Source: Kangiellaceae bacterium
Lineage (GTDB): Bacteria; Pseudomonadota; Gammaproteobacteria; Enterobacterales; Kangiellaceae
NCBI GenBank assembly: GCA_019090895.1
Contig: JAHRVB010000025.1
Span: forward strand, 1 to 51,505
Direction of reading: 5' to 3'
DNA: 51,505 bases
Part shown: positions 7,089 to 17,296 of the stretch, one piece after another
How the letters are laid out: the number at the start of each line of letters is the position of its first letter
How positions within the stretch are numbered: position 1 is the stretch's first letter
Program-made: the position numbers and the translations under genes
The notes under the pieces: generated by a model
Told to the model about the DNA's origin: nothing
What the model saw: the letters and a program-made list of their open reading frames with translations, nothing else
Databases searched by the model: none

Positions 7089-9593
7089 ATGGAAAAAATG
7101 AAAGTTTTAAAATTCGGTGGTTCTTCGCTGGCTAACGCCAAGAAATTTGTCGCTGTATCAAATATAGTCAAACAAGAATCGGCTTCGACTAATGTCAGTG
7201 TCGTTCTGTCAGCCCCCCAAGGTGTTACTAATCAGCTGGTAGTACTGGTTGATTCGTTGCAAAGAACGTTGCCGACCGATGCGATTATTACCCAATTAAA
7301 AAGTACTGTTTATTCAATTCTTGCCGAACTAAAACTTGAGCTTGCGAGCGTTACAATTGAACCTGCAAGTATAACCGATGAAGCTGCAACTAATTCGACC
7401 GATACAGAGTCTAATATTTCTTCGGAATTCAAACAGCTGGAACAACTGATTGAAGGTGCAAGACTGTTAGCGCACTGTCCTGAGCAAACAGCGGCTCAGA
7501 TACTGACCCTCGGAGAACGAATCAGCATTCACTTGTTAAGCTGGATCTTTAATCACCAACTACTAGACGTGCTACTACTCAACCCAGAATCATTTTTAAT
7601 CGCTGAAAATCATGCGGGCGATCCGCTTGCCAATATTCCACTTTCTATATCGAAATTCTCAGAATGCTACTCTGATTTAAAATCCGTAAATTTGATGCCT
7701 GGATTTGTCGGTACCTCTCCAGACGGAAAGACAACCACCTTAGGTAGAAATGGCTCCGACTATTCTGCAGCTATTTTAGCAGTTTGCCTGCAAGCTGATG
7801 TCTGTGAAATATGGACCGATGTGGACGGTGTATATAATGCCGATCCTCGACTGGTAAAAGAAGCTAAATTAGTCGATAAAATGAGTTTCAATGAAGCCAT
7901 AGAGCTTTCTTATTTCGGCGCAAAAATCCTTCACCCAAAGACCATAACTCCGTTGAGTTCCTATGATATTCCATGCCTAATCAAAAATTCACTTGCACCA
8001 GAAAAACCGGGCACTCTAATTTCTAGGGAAACGTCCAAGGATACATCAGTTAAGGCAATATCAAGTTTGGAAGATATAGCGATGATTAATATTGCGGGAC
8101 CGGGGATGAAAGCAAAAGTTGGCTTAACCAGCCGCATATTTTCGGCGCTTGGCAGAGCTGATATCCAAGTTATATTAATCAGCCAATCCTCAGCGGCCTA
8201 TCGAATCAGTATTTGTGTTTTTGGTGCTCAAGCCTCTGATGCAAAACGTTGTTTAGAGCATGAATTTGAACTCGAACTCGACAATCTACGTATTGACCCC
8301 ATTGAAGTGATTACTGATTTAGCGGTGGTATCTTTGGTAGGAGACAATATGCAACAACAAAAGGGAATCGCTGCAAAATTCTTTTCTTCACTTTCCCAAG
8401 CGGGCGTGAATATTTCTGCAATAGCCCAGGATTCGTCTGAGCGAAGTATATCGGCAGTCATTAGAAACCTTAGAACGGATGATGCGGTGCGTATTTGTCA
8501 TCGAAAACTATTCTTAAAGCGATCTCACATCGACGCATTTGTTGTCGGTTGTGGAACCGTTGGAAAAGAACTCATTGAACAAATAAAACAACAGCAACCT
8601 TTCTTGTTAGAAAGAAACATTGAGCTGCGAGTCTACGGAATAGCAAGTAGTAAGAAATTTCTACTGGATGCTGACGGCATCAATCTGAGCAATCATTGGC
8701 CTGACGAGCTAGCTCAAGCCAAGCAGTCTTTCTCTCTGGAAACAATCAATCAGTTTGTCGAAGAAAATCACTTGCTTAACCCAGTAATCATTGATGCCAC
8801 CAGCAACGAATCTATCGCTATGAATTACGCAAACTATTTGTCTTCCAATTATCACGTAGTCACTGCAAACAAAAAAGCGAATACCACATCAATCGATTTC
8901 TATCGTGATATTCGCCGCGCCGCCCAAGCCCAAAAGCGCCGTTTTCTATACGAGACTAATGTAGCCGCAGGTTTACCTGTGATTGATAACCTACAAAATT
9001 TACTCGGTGCAGGCGACCAGTTAGTTGCCTTTGAAGGTATTCTGTCTGGTTCATTGTCGTATATATTTGGACAACTTCATCAAGGGTTGAGTTTATCTGA
9101 AGCAACCAAAAAAGCGCGCGAACTTGGATATACTGAACCCAATCCTGCGGAAGATCTAAGCGGTTTAGATGTCGCGAGAAAAGTTTTGATCATCGCTCGA
9201 GAAGCGGGATTGGAGCTAGAACTCAACGATATCAATCTGGAATCACTCATCACTCCAGAACTAACTGGAATAGAGAATGGCGATGAATTTATACAGCAGC
9301 TGCCATCGCTAGACCAAGCGATAGCGGATAAAGTTAGCACTGCAGAAGCAAATAATCAGCTGCTCAAATATGTGGCTAAAATCAAAAATGGTAAATGCGA
9401 AGTTAAGATTATTGCGGTCGATTCGTCACACCCCCTACATGGTGTTCAAGATGGTGAAAATGCTCTCGCAATGCACACAAGATACTATCAACCAACACCA
9501 TTTGTGATCCGAGGGTATGGCGCAGGCGCTTCGGTCACCGCAGCGGGTTTATTTGCTGATATACTCCGAACATTAGTTTGGGACTTGGAGTAG
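7089..9593 (+). CDS. thrA: Bifunctional aspartokinase I / homoserine dehydrogenase I
   Basis: Catalyses the first and third steps of the aspartate family pathway. The protein is 834 aa (E. coli 820). The aspartokinase domain opens with KVLKFGGSSLAN (about 5-16) and has TTLGRNGSDYSAA and WTDVDGVYNADPR; ACT-type regulatory segments follow (about 325-465, IAGPGMKAKVGLTSRIFSAL and VSLVGDNM), where Thr feedback normally acts. The homoserine dehydrogenase half (about 475-834) has the NAD-binding FVVGCGTVGKELIEQ, ATSNES and TANKKANT, and SGSLSYIFGQL. A Ser/Thr/Glu-rich insert at about 92-115 is absent from enteric enzymes. The ATG at 7098 (KVLKFGG directly after Met) is an equally good start; neither has a strong RBS. 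First structural gene after the attenuator; 4 nt separate it from thrB. Confidence 0.97.
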   Translation: MEKMKVLKFGGSSLANAKKFVAVSNIVKQESASTNVSVVLSAPQGVTNQLVVLVDSLQRTLPTDAIITQLKSTVYSILAELKLELASVTIEPASITDEAATNSTDTESNISSEFKQLEQLIEGARLLAHCPEQTAAQILTLGERISIHLLSWIFNHQLLDVLLLNPESFLIAENHAGDPLANIPLSISKFSECYSDLKSVNLMPGFVGTSPDGKTTTLGRNGSDYSAAILAVCLQADVCEIWTDVDGVYNADPRLVKEAKLVDKMSFNEAIELSYFGAKILHPKTITPLSSYDIPCLIKNSLAPEKPGTLISRETSKDTSVKAISSLEDIAMINIAGPGMKAKVGLTSRIFSALGRADIQVILISQSSAAYRISICVFGAQASDAKRCLEHEFELELDNLRIDPIEVITDLAVVSLVGDNMQQQKGIAAKFFSSLSQAGVNISAIAQDSSERSISAVIRNLRTDDAVRICHRKLFLKRSHIDAFVVGCGTVGKELIEQIKQQQPFLLERNIELRVYGIASSKKFLLDADGINLSNHWPDELAQAKQSFSLETINQFVEENHLLNPVIIDATSNESIAMNYANYLSSNYHVVTANKKANTTSIDFYRDIRRAAQAQKRRFLYETNVAAGLPVIDNLQNLLGAGDQLVAFEGILSGSLSYIFGQLHQGLSLSEATKKARELGYTEPNPAEDLSGLDVARKVLIIAREAGLELELNDINLESLITPELTGIENGDEFIQQLPSLDQAIADKVSTAEANNQLLKYVAKIKNGKCEVKIIAVDSSHPLHGVQDGENALAMHTRYYQPTPFVIRGYGAGASVTAAGLFADILRTLVWDLE

Positions 9594-9597
9594 TTTG

Positions 9598-10596
9598 ATG
9601 GGAGAGTCAAAGAGAACAGAAGCTGTTAAGGTCTTTGCGCCTATTTCTATCGGCAACGTCAGTGTCGGTTTTGATGTGTTAGGTTTGGCTTTATCACCGA
9701 TACAAAACCTTCTGGACAATTCAAATCAAAAAGAAACACAGCATCTCGGTGATGTCGTTTCGGTTCGCCCGTCTGAAATCGACCAATTAGAATGTAAAGG
9801 TAGTTTCGTATCAAGCTTACCAGTTAAGAAAGAAGAAAATATTGTTTGGCAATGTTTATTGGAATTTAACCGACAGTATCTGGCACTTGGTGGAACCACT
9901 CAACCGCTGCACGTCACCCTTGAAAAGAACACTCCCGTATGTAGTGGTCTCGGGTCGAGTGCATGTTCCGTAGTAGCAGGACTCGCGGCAGTTAATGAAT
10001 TTTACGGTAATCCCATTAATCAATCACAAATGCTAGCAATGATGGGTGACCTAGAAGCCAAAATTAGCGGAAGCCTTCATTACGATAATGTGGCACCTTG
10101 TTACCTAGGTGGACTTCAGCTAATGCTCGAAGATCAAGACCGAATTTCCCAATCGTTACCGACTTTCGAAGAGTGTTATTGGGTAATCGCCTATCCAGAT
10201 ATAGAGGTTAGCACCCGATTAGCGCGCGAAATTCTCCCTGAACAATACGACAGAAAGGATTTAATTACTTTCGGACAGCGACTCGCTGGATTTGTCGATG
10301 CCAGCTATCGGCAAGATAAACAACAAGCCTTTTCATTATTGAATGATGTAGTAGCAGAACCTTATCGAACTACATTATTGAAGAATTACCGGTCGACCAA
10401 AGAAAAACTGTTAGAAATTGGTAATTTAGCAGTGGGAATTTCTGGCTCGGGCCCAACGGTTTTTGCCGTGAGCGATGATTTAGAAACGGCTCAAAAATCC
10501 AAAACTATTTTGGAACAACAGTACCTCCAATCGGATATTGGTTTCTCAGTGATTTGTAAAGTCGACTCCCAAGGAACAAGGCGTATCGAGCTTTAA
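9598..10596 (+). CDS. thrB: Homoserine kinase
   Basis: ATP-dependent phosphorylation of homoserine, fourth step of threonine synthesis. A GHMP kinase of about 332 aa: N-terminal VFAPISIGNVSVGFDVLGLAL, the phosphate loop PVCSGLGSSACSVVAGLAA (about 117-135), and the C-terminal AVGISGSGPTVFAV motif. I chose the ATG at 9598 over the TTG one codon earlier because GGAG (9587-9590, inside the thrA end) is well spaced from it. It lies 4 nt after thrA; translation is probably coupled. Confidence 0.97.
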   Translation: MGESKRTEAVKVFAPISIGNVSVGFDVLGLALSPIQNLLDNSNQKETQHLGDVVSVRPSEIDQLECKGSFVSSLPVKKEENIVWQCLLEFNRQYLALGGTTQPLHVTLEKNTPVCSGLGSSACSVVAGLAAVNEFYGNPINQSQMLAMMGDLEAKISGSLHYDNVAPCYLGGLQLMLEDQDRISQSLPTFEECYWVIAYPDIEVSTRLAREILPEQYDRKDLITFGQRLAGFVDASYRQDKQQAFSLLNDVVAEPYRTTLLKNYRSTKEKLLEIGNLAVGISGSGPTVFAVSDDLETAQKSKTILEQQYLQSDIGFSVICKVDSQGTRRIEL

Positions 10597-10685
10597 TTAG
10601 TATGATTCCGTTAGTTTTGGAAATTAGAATGATTTTTAACGTGACAGAAAAGACGAAGCTCTAAACGAGATAAAGGCAAGCAATC

Positions 10686-11960
10686 ATGAAGTTTTATAAT
10701 TTGAGTAAGAACTCTCAGGTCGTTGATTATTCAACAGCCGTTAGAACTGGTTTAGGTGAAAATCAAGGTCTCTTCTTTCCGAAAGAAATAACACCAATAG
10801 AAGATATTGACTCTCTATTACAGCTCGACAAATTCGAACGAAACTTTACGATCTTGCGACCATTTGTCGGTGAGAACTTAAGCGACGAACAATTAAGAGA
10901 TGTTGTTGTAAACACTTTCGGAATTCCAGTAGAAGTTAAAACAGTTAATGAAACAACCAGTTGCTTAGAACTTTTCCATGGACCGACGCTGGCCTTTAAA
11001 GATTTTGGCGCAACATTTATGGCCAATTGCTTAAAGTATTTTTCAAATGGTGAGAAGATCACTATTTTGACTGCTACTTCTGGCGATACGGGAGCAGCCG
11101 TTGCTCATGCTTTTTACGGCATAGAGAATATTGAAGTGGTTATTTTATACCCCAAAAATAAGATCAGTGAACTCCAGGAAAAAATGTTTACCACCTTAGG
11201 CGGAAACATTCGAACGATCGCTATTGAAGGCACATTTGATAATTGCCAATCACTGGTTAAGAAAAGTTTTGACGACCGAGACCTGGTCAAAACAATCGGT
11301 CTAAACTCAGCTAATTCAATCAATATCAGTCGTCTGCTTGCACAAGTTTGTTATTATTTCGAAGCCTTCGCTCACCTTCCTCAATCAGATAGTGACAACA
11401 CCGTGGTTTCAGTTCCTAGCGGCAACTTCGGGAATTTGACCGCCGGTATTATTGCAAAGCTACTTGGCCTGCCAATTAAACGATTTATTGCAACGACGAA
11501 CGCTAACGATACCGTGCCACGATATCTAACCACTGGTGAATGGCACCCAAAAGAAACCGTGGCGACACTTTCTAATGCGATGGATGTGAGTGAACCCAAT
11601 AATTGGCCACGAATAGAATATATGATTGAATCTGGACAGTTCGATAAGGTTTTATTAACCGGTGATGCAGTTAACGAATCGACCACTCAAACGAGTATGC
11701 GGTCACTACAAGAGCAAGGATACGTCAGTGAGCCTCATGCTTCAGTGGCTTACCAAGGATTAGTTAACCAACTCCAACAAGGTGAACGAGGGTTGTTCTT
11801 GGGAACGGCTCACCCGGCTAAGTTTAAAGATTCAGTCGACAAGATATTGGACATCGATGTACCACTGCCGAAAGAGCTCGCTCGATGTGTACCTAAGGAA
11901 GATCTTTCCGTTGATATGGCGTTTGATTTTGAGCAATTAAAAACATTTTTGAATCGTTAA
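10686..11960 (+). CDS. thrC: Threonine synthase
   Basis: PLP enzyme converting O-phosphohomoserine to threonine. The protein is 424 aa, as in E. coli. It starts MKFYNLSKNSQVVDYSTAV; the PLP lysine is in GPTLAFKDFGATFMAN (about 99-114), the Ser/Thr loop is TATSGDTGAAVAHAF and the phosphate-binding loop is VVSVPSGNFGNLTAG. The RBS AAGGCAAG precedes the ATG. The gap from thrB is 89 bp without a recognisable terminator. The 3' end overlaps the convergent regulator gene by a few bases (TTAA), so the operon has no room for a private terminator. Confidence 0.97.
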   Translation: MKFYNLSKNSQVVDYSTAVRTGLGENQGLFFPKEITPIEDIDSLLQLDKFERNFTILRPFVGENLSDEQLRDVVVNTFGIPVEVKTVNETTSCLELFHGPTLAFKDFGATFMANCLKYFSNGEKITILTATSGDTGAAVAHAFYGIENIEVVILYPKNKISELQEKMFTTLGGNIRTIAIEGTFDNCQSLVKKSFDDRDLVKTIGLNSANSINISRLLAQVCYYFEAFAHLPQSDSDNTVVSVPSGNFGNLTAGIIAKLLGLPIKRFIATTNANDTVPRYLTTGEWHPKETVATLSNAMDVSEPNNWPRIEYMIESGQFDKVLLTGDAVNESTTQTSMRSLQEQGYVSEPHASVAYQGLVNQLQQGERGLFLGTAHPAKFKDSVDKILDIDVPLPKELARCVPKEDLSVDMAFDFEQLKTFLNR

Positions 11961-14191
11961 AAATCTCTTGTATTGATGTTGGATCGCCGTAGAACTTTAT
12001 CTCTATTGTCTTTCAATAGTTGAATAAACAATGGCTCTCCCAAACCTGATTCGATGAATAGCTGTCGCATTTTTGTCTGTGGATAAACGCTAACGTTAAA
12101 ATCGGGTAACCAACCTTGTTCCATCAATTTGAGCAACAGTATCTTTGCCTTATCGGATTGCCCACGAAAAAGAAGCCATTGCGCATACGAGACATCATGG
12201 TTCACTAAATTTTCAATGAACCACCGGTCCAGTTGCTCTTCAAGTTCAGCAACTTCCGAACGACGAAAAAGTTTATTCATCAATTGAGTGTAGGTGGCCA
12301 GAATATAATGGTTGTTTAAGTTAACGGAAATATCTGGTTGTGAAATTTGTGGCTGATATTTCAGTAAATTGTCGAGAGCCTGTTGAAAATGTCCGTTTTT
12401 CTGTAGCGCGATAACATAAGGAAAAATAAACCGTTCGTTATTTTGGTGTAGTAGTAATCGCTCTCTAAAAAGCTGCTCTGCCAATTCATACTTGCCACTC
12501 GCAGTGGCCAGCGAAGCGCGCATAAATAACATAAAAGATGGGTTTACAGTTTTATCTTCGAGAGAAGTAAGTAACGTGGCTACTTGATCAATTAATCCGA
12601 GTGATAGTTTTATCTGCGCTGCGGTCAATTGTGAATTAATTCGTTTTTCTAGAACTTGCGGATGAGTATTCGCCCAGTTTATGAATTCAACTGCACGTTG
12701 AGTATTTAGGTCAAAAAAGTCTAATGCCGCTACGGCTCGATAATCATAATGCTCGTCTAGCTCTATTGATCGTTGATAGTAATGTTGGGCTTTGTTGACC
12801 AGCCGTAGATTTAGGTAGGAATAAGCCAGACTACGATTTACGATAGGGGAGTTAGGTGCTAATTCGAATGCTTTTAGGGCTAATTTAAGTGCTTCCGGAT
12901 ATTTCCCTAACTTACGCGAGAGCTCCCCATACCATAAGAAAGCAAAAGGATAATTAGGTGCATTAGATATGGCTCGTTCGAACATTTCCTGCGCGAGAAT
13001 ATTTTTATTTTGATAGCTTAGCAATAGTCCTCTCGCCGCTAGCGCTTCACCAAGGTCAGGGTGCAGCTCTAAGGCTTCGGTTAATAGTGGCTCACATTTA
13101 GTCATCGCTTGTTCTAAAGACCAGTCTGCATAAATGTGTTGATATTGGTAGGTATTACAAAGCCCAACAGACGCTAGTGGAAATAAACGATTGCTTTTTT
13201 GCAGTCTTTCGAAGATTTGTTGCGATTTATTCAAGGAGTTTGGTTTTCTCTTACTCCAATAGTCTCTGGCCTGTAGGTATAGTTGAAAAGATTCGTCATC
13301 ATCTCGATGGTTGACAAAGGAACTGGCGATAAGCGTTTTATTGAATTGTCGCAGTAATTCGGAAACGATTACATCTTGCAAATCGAATAAGTGGTTTATA
13401 TCACCCTCAAATAATTTTGCCCAAACTACCTCCTTATTGTAGGTATCTTCAATTTGTAGAAACACTCTCAGGTCATCATTCTCTAAAGTAATTCTTCCTC
13501 GAATGGCTGCATCAGTTTTAATGACTCTATTATACTGAGTATGATGAACAACCTTGAGGTCGTTAATCCGAGCAAGCTGGGTTAATAAAATATCATTTAG
13601 TGCTCTGACCGAGTCGGGTATTTGATCACTAGACAGTTCGAGCTCAATCAGAGTGACCGACTTGATATCGATAGTAGTCGACTTTGTTGTATTAGTTGTG
13701 TTGCCGCTTTGAAACACCGGTTGATTAATCAAAAACGCAATTCCAATCACCGCTAGAATTGCCACTAGAACGAGACGCCAGTTGGTTTTTTGCCCCAATT
13801 CGACTTGGGTGTGCGACTGAGGTTCGGTGGACCGGTTGTTTGTGAGTTTATCAGGATCCTTTTTTGTTTCTGTTTGTTCAATTTTAGTCAGCAAACAATA
13901 ACCTTTACCTGAAATTCGTTCGATGTATATTGGGTCAATCGCTGTGTCCCCTAACGCTTTTCTTAATTTCGCAATCGCTTGATAGAGCGAACTATCGCTG
14001 ACTACTTGCTCTGGCCAAACGGCATTTAATAGCTCGTCTTGCGAAACCAACTCGCCTTGTTTGTTAGCTAGCACCAGTAATAATTTCATCACTTTGGGTA
14101 CTAAATTGCGTTCTATTGCTCCTTGCTTTATACGATTAAAGCTCGGTTCAACAACCCAATCACCAATCTTAAAAATGCTAGTTTCCAGCAA
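11957..14191 (-). CDS. ToxR/CadC-type transmembrane transcriptional regulator with TPR periplasmic region
   Basis: A membrane-anchored one-component regulator, 744 aa. Residues 5-105 are an OmpR/PhoB-type winged helix (NLVPKVMKLLLVLA, LLNAVWPEQVVSDSSLYQAIAKLRKAL, YIERISGKGYCL). One transmembrane helix spans about 139-155. The rest is periplasmic: a segment resembling the CadC-like pre-TPR domain (LTQLARINDLKVV) and then tetratricopeptide-like repeats (about 330-650, for example FAFLWYGELSRKLGKYPEALKLALKAFELAPNSP). The start is a TTG at 14191; no ATG gives a complete HTH, so the start is the weakest part of this call. It is divergent from an amidohydrolase across 204 bp, and that gene and the next two are its likely targets. 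The ligand is unknown. Confidence 0.9.
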   Translation of the reverse strand: MLETSIFKIGDWVVEPSFNRIKQGAIERNLVPKVMKLLLVLANKQGELVSQDELLNAVWPEQVVSDSSLYQAIAKLRKALGDTAIDPIYIERISGKGYCLLTKIEQTETKKDPDKLTNNRSTEPQSHTQVELGQKTNWRLVLVAILAVIGIAFLINQPVFQSGNTTNTTKSTTIDIKSVTLIELELSSDQIPDSVRALNDILLTQLARINDLKVVHHTQYNRVIKTDAAIRGRITLENDDLRVFLQIEDTYNKEVVWAKLFEGDINHLFDLQDVIVSELLRQFNKTLIASSFVNHRDDDESFQLYLQARDYWSKRKPNSLNKSQQIFERLQKSNRLFPLASVGLCNTYQYQHIYADWSLEQAMTKCEPLLTEALELHPDLGEALAARGLLLSYQNKNILAQEMFERAISNAPNYPFAFLWYGELSRKLGKYPEALKLALKAFELAPNSPIVNRSLAYSYLNLRLVNKAQHYYQRSIELDEHYDYRAVAALDFFDLNTQRAVEFINWANTHPQVLEKRINSQLTAAQIKLSLGLIDQVATLLTSLEDKTVNPSFMLFMRASLATASGKYELAEQLFRERLLLHQNNERFIFPYVIALQKNGHFQQALDNLLKYQPQISQPDISVNLNNHYILATYTQLMNKLFRRSEVAELEEQLDRWFIENLVNHDVSYAQWLLFRGQSDKAKILLLKLMEQGWLPDFNVSVYPQTKMRQLFIESGLGEPLFIQLLKDNRDKVLRRSNINTRDF

Positions 14192-14395
14192 TTCGCTTCA
14201 CTCAATTTATTAGTCGCTAAATTCAAAATCTATTTTAGCAGAAATAGCGCTAATAATCGTTCTATAAACCATTGATTTATAAGCATTCATAAATATTTAA
14301 GAAAAATTTTAGTTCCAATTTAAGTAATTTATACAGGTTTATCGGAGAATCAGCTCAAACAAGGTCACTATAAATACGAATAGAGAATCTTACTC

Positions 14396-15904
14396 ATGAA
14401 TTCATGTATACAATTAATTCGAATGACCGTTTGTTGTTGTTTTCTATTACCAGTTACTCAATCTATCGCCGACGAACTACTGGTAACCAACGTGACTCTT
14501 ATATCGCCTGAGCGAAGTCAACCTCTCAAAAATGCCTCTGTTCGTATTGTTAACGGAATTATTACGGAAATTGGTAGTGGTCTAGCTGTGGTTAATTCAG
14601 AATCACAACTAATTGATGGGACTGGTCGGTTTCTAATTCCAGGACTGATGGATTCTCATGTGCACCTTTCATCGATGCCCGGTTTACCAATGCTTGACCC
14701 ATTAGACTCACAAACTCAATCGATCGAGTTACAACTTTTGGGAGAATTTGAACAACAACAACCAAGAAGCTATTTGTATTTTGGAGTGACTCAACTGCTT
14801 GACCCTTCCCAGTCCAACCAATCGATTAGAACATTTAATAGCCAACCTTTACACCCGGATTTGTTTCACTGCGGTGCAGTACCAATTTTGAGTGGGTACC
14901 CAGCATTGTTTTCCGACCGCCGCACTGCTTCGACGATGTTTGACTACTTTGTTATCGATGAATTTGAAAAAAACGACTTCCCTAAATCAGTCAACCCGTT
15001 AGAGCATTCTCCCGAAGCGTCCGTAAAACGCATGGCAAACGAGGGAGCAATTTGTGTGAAAATATTTGTGGAAGATGGTTTTGGCTTAAAAAATGACTGG
15101 CCGTTGATCAATGAGCATTTAAGAAAACGAGTTATTAAAGCGGCTAAGAAACACAATCTGTTGGTAATGGCCCATGCCAACGCGATTGATATGCAAGAAA
15201 TTGCGATAAACCACAATGTCGATATCATTGCACACGGACTTTGGAATTGGAATGAGTATCACGGTCAATCGGATCTACCAGAATCTGTGATAAAACTTCT
15301 TGATCGTATCATGGAGCGCCATATCGTTTTTCAACCCACCTTTAACGTCATGGACGGGTTAAGAGACCTTTTAATTTCAGATGTATTAGAACAACCACAT
15401 TATCAAAAAGTAGTTAGCCCTAAGGCTCGAGACTGGTACACCAGTGAAGCGGGGCAATGGTTCAGAAAAGAGTTGATAAAAGAATTTGGTGGTCTTACCC
15501 TTGATTCGATTCGACGCATTCATGGCAAAGTAATTTCACAAGGCGAGCGAGCAGTGGAGTATTTGTATAACAAAGGGCACACAATGGTCTTAGCTAGTGA
15601 TACACCGTCGTCTCCGACCTACGCGGCTCAACCAGGATTATCAACTTTTAAAGAAATAAAACATATGGCTAAGATCGGCATCGACTTAAAAGATATTCTA
15701 TCCGCGGCCACTATCAATAATGCCAGAGCTTTCAATTTAGATAAACAATATGGATCCATTGAACTTGGTAAAATCGCGAACTTACTAATTCTTGAATTAA
15801 ACCCACTGGAATCAGTCAACGCGTATGATAAAATCGAAACCGTGATCCTTAGAGGCCGTCCAATCGAAAGAAGTCAATTGTCGGTTAGACATTTTAAAGA
15901 TTGA
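14396..15904 (+). CDS. Secreted metal-dependent amidohydrolase (imidazolonepropionase-like family)
   Basis: A 502-aa hydrolase with an N-terminal signal peptide (MTVCCCFLLPVTQSIA, cleavage about residue 25-26), so probably periplasmic. The amidohydrolase fold is shown by LIDGTGRFLIPGLMDSHVHL with metal ligands His88 and His90, then His260 (VMAHAN), His280 (IIAHGLW) and Asp402 (LASDTPSS), and by the C-terminal beta-sandwich return GSIELGKIANLLILELNP. The expected carboxylated Lys is probably the one in ICVKIFVEDG. Exported members of this family often act on cyclic dipeptides, N-acyl amino acids or prolyl dipeptides; the substrate here cannot be read. It is divergent from the TPR regulator and 48 bp upstream of a beta-lactamase-family gene. 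Confidence 0.88.
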   Translation: MNSCIQLIRMTVCCCFLLPVTQSIADELLVTNVTLISPERSQPLKNASVRIVNGIITEIGSGLAVVNSESQLIDGTGRFLIPGLMDSHVHLSSMPGLPMLDPLDSQTQSIELQLLGEFEQQQPRSYLYFGVTQLLDPSQSNQSIRTFNSQPLHPDLFHCGAVPILSGYPALFSDRRTASTMFDYFVIDEFEKNDFPKSVNPLEHSPEASVKRMANEGAICVKIFVEDGFGLKNDWPLINEHLRKRVIKAAKKHNLLVMAHANAIDMQEIAINHNVDIIAHGLWNWNEYHGQSDLPESVIKLLDRIMERHIVFQPTFNVMDGLRDLLISDVLEQPHYQKVVSPKARDWYTSEAGQWFRKELIKEFGGLTLDSIRRIHGKVISQGERAVEYLYNKGHTMVLASDTPSSPTYAAQPGLSTFKEIKHMAKIGIDLKDILSAATINNARAFNLDKQYGSIELGKIANLLILELNPLESVNAYDKIETVILRGRPIERSQLSVRHFKD

Positions 15905-15952
15905 AATAACAACCTTTGACATTCCAAACTATTATCAAAAAGGAACACTCCA

Positions 15953-17272
15953 TTGAGCAACCAGACTAAACCTAAGAACAAATTTGTCAGCTTGACGGTT
16001 TTCATAAATCTACTTACTCTCCAGGTATTTTTATTCTCGTCGTCCGCAAGTTCAAATGAGCAGTCGGAACGAGAAGATGCCATTCGTCAGGTGCTCGCTC
16101 CCTATGTTGATAATCAAGTCTTTAGTGGCAGTATTCTTATCGCCAAAGACGGCGCTATTATTTTTAATCAGGGATTTGGCAACGCCGATTATCAATGGAA
16201 TATTAGTAACACAGGGTCAACAAAATTCGGCATTGGCTCAATTAGCAAGACAATCACTTCTGTTCTAGTCATGAAGTTAGTAGAACAAGGAACTTTAAAA
16301 CTTTCAGACAAACTCTCAAAATATTTGGTTAACTACCCGAAAAGCATAGGCGACCAGATTTCCATCCATCATTTACTGAGCCATCGCTCTGGATTACCCA
16401 ATTATTTTGCCATTCCTGGCTGGACCACCGGAGAATTCAATAAGTCGATTTCAAATGAAAAATTTGAGAAGGTTTTGAGTCAGTTGCCTCTCAGCTCTCC
16501 CCCTGGAACGAAATATCAATATTCTAATACTGGTTTTTTCTTCCTAGCTCGAATCGTTGAAATTGCGACCGGCGAAAGCTTCCAACAAAATTTAAATAAA
16601 CACGTACTATCGCGTGCAGAGATGAAGCACAGCGGACTGCATGAAAATGAAGTCATCATTAGCGAAATGGCTACAGGTTATCAGCTTAAACAAGAAGGGG
16701 GTTATCGAGCTTCACGCATCAACCGTCATTTATTTCGAGCAGCGGGCGACTTTTATTCAACCACAAAAGATTTATTTCATTTTGAACAAGCTCTCTATGA
16801 TGAAACACTGCTCAATAAACAATCTAGAGAGCACTTGTTTTCATCTGAAAATCTTTATGGTTGGAATCGGAATACTATAAAATTAGGAAAGGTAAAAAAG
16901 GAGATCGTCTCATATTCAGGGCAACTCTTAGGTTTTAACTCTATGATAACTCGTTTTACAGAATCAAAGAGTAGTATTATCATCGCTGGCAACAATGGAA
17001 CCAGCTATTTCCAACGAATGCAATTGACTCAAGAATTGGCACATATTCTTTTCGAACAGCCTGCCGAGCACAATGTCCGGGTATCGATGTTATTGCACAA
17101 AGCACTTTATGAAAACGAATTACCTCAACTTATTTCTCAGGTTTTAAGACAACCGTCAAACTTTGTTTTGGACATTTCAGGTATCAAAGCGTTAGCTCAA
17201 CAAGTAAACTGGGCCGGACTTAAAAATGAATTTAATCAGTTGGAACAATTAATTAAGTCGCTGGAAAGCTAA
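15953..17272 (+). CDS. Serine beta-lactamase-family hydrolase (class C/PBP4-like), exported
   Basis: A 439-aa protein with a hydrophobic export signal (about 11-32, FVSLTVFINLLTLQVFLFSS). The catalytic SxxK is Ser96-Lys99 in GIGSISKTITS, and the second motif YxN is Tyr190-Asn192 (YQYSNTGFF). HHLLSHRSGLPNYF is the usual family loop. The third motif is atypical: YSGQLLGF near the expected KTG/HxG position. The family includes class C beta-lactamases, D-aminopeptidases and esterases, so antibiotic hydrolysis should not be assumed. The start is TTG at 15953 with AAGGAA 7 nt upstream. Probably co-transcribed with the amidohydrolase before it. Confidence 0.87.
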   Translation: MSNQTKPKNKFVSLTVFINLLTLQVFLFSSSASSNEQSEREDAIRQVLAPYVDNQVFSGSILIAKDGAIIFNQGFGNADYQWNISNTGSTKFGIGSISKTITSVLVMKLVEQGTLKLSDKLSKYLVNYPKSIGDQISIHHLLSHRSGLPNYFAIPGWTTGEFNKSISNEKFEKVLSQLPLSSPPGTKYQYSNTGFFFLARIVEIATGESFQQNLNKHVLSRAEMKHSGLHENEVIISEMATGYQLKQEGGYRASRINRHLFRAAGDFYSTTKDLFHFEQALYDETLLNKQSREHLFSSENLYGWNRNTIKLGKVKKEIVSYSGQLLGFNSMITRFTESKSSIIIAGNNGTSYFQRMQLTQELAHILFEQPAEHNVRVSMLLHKALYENELPQLISQVLRQPSNFVLDISGIKALAQQVNWAGLKNEFNQLEQLIKSLES

Positions 17273-17296
17273 ACCAGTAGGTAACGGAGAATTAAA

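Noticed and set aside
15953-17272. Reading the serine hydrolase as a beta-lactamase resistance gene
   Set aside because: SxxK and YxN are shared by esterases and peptidases; the third motif is atypical, so resistance cannot be claimed.
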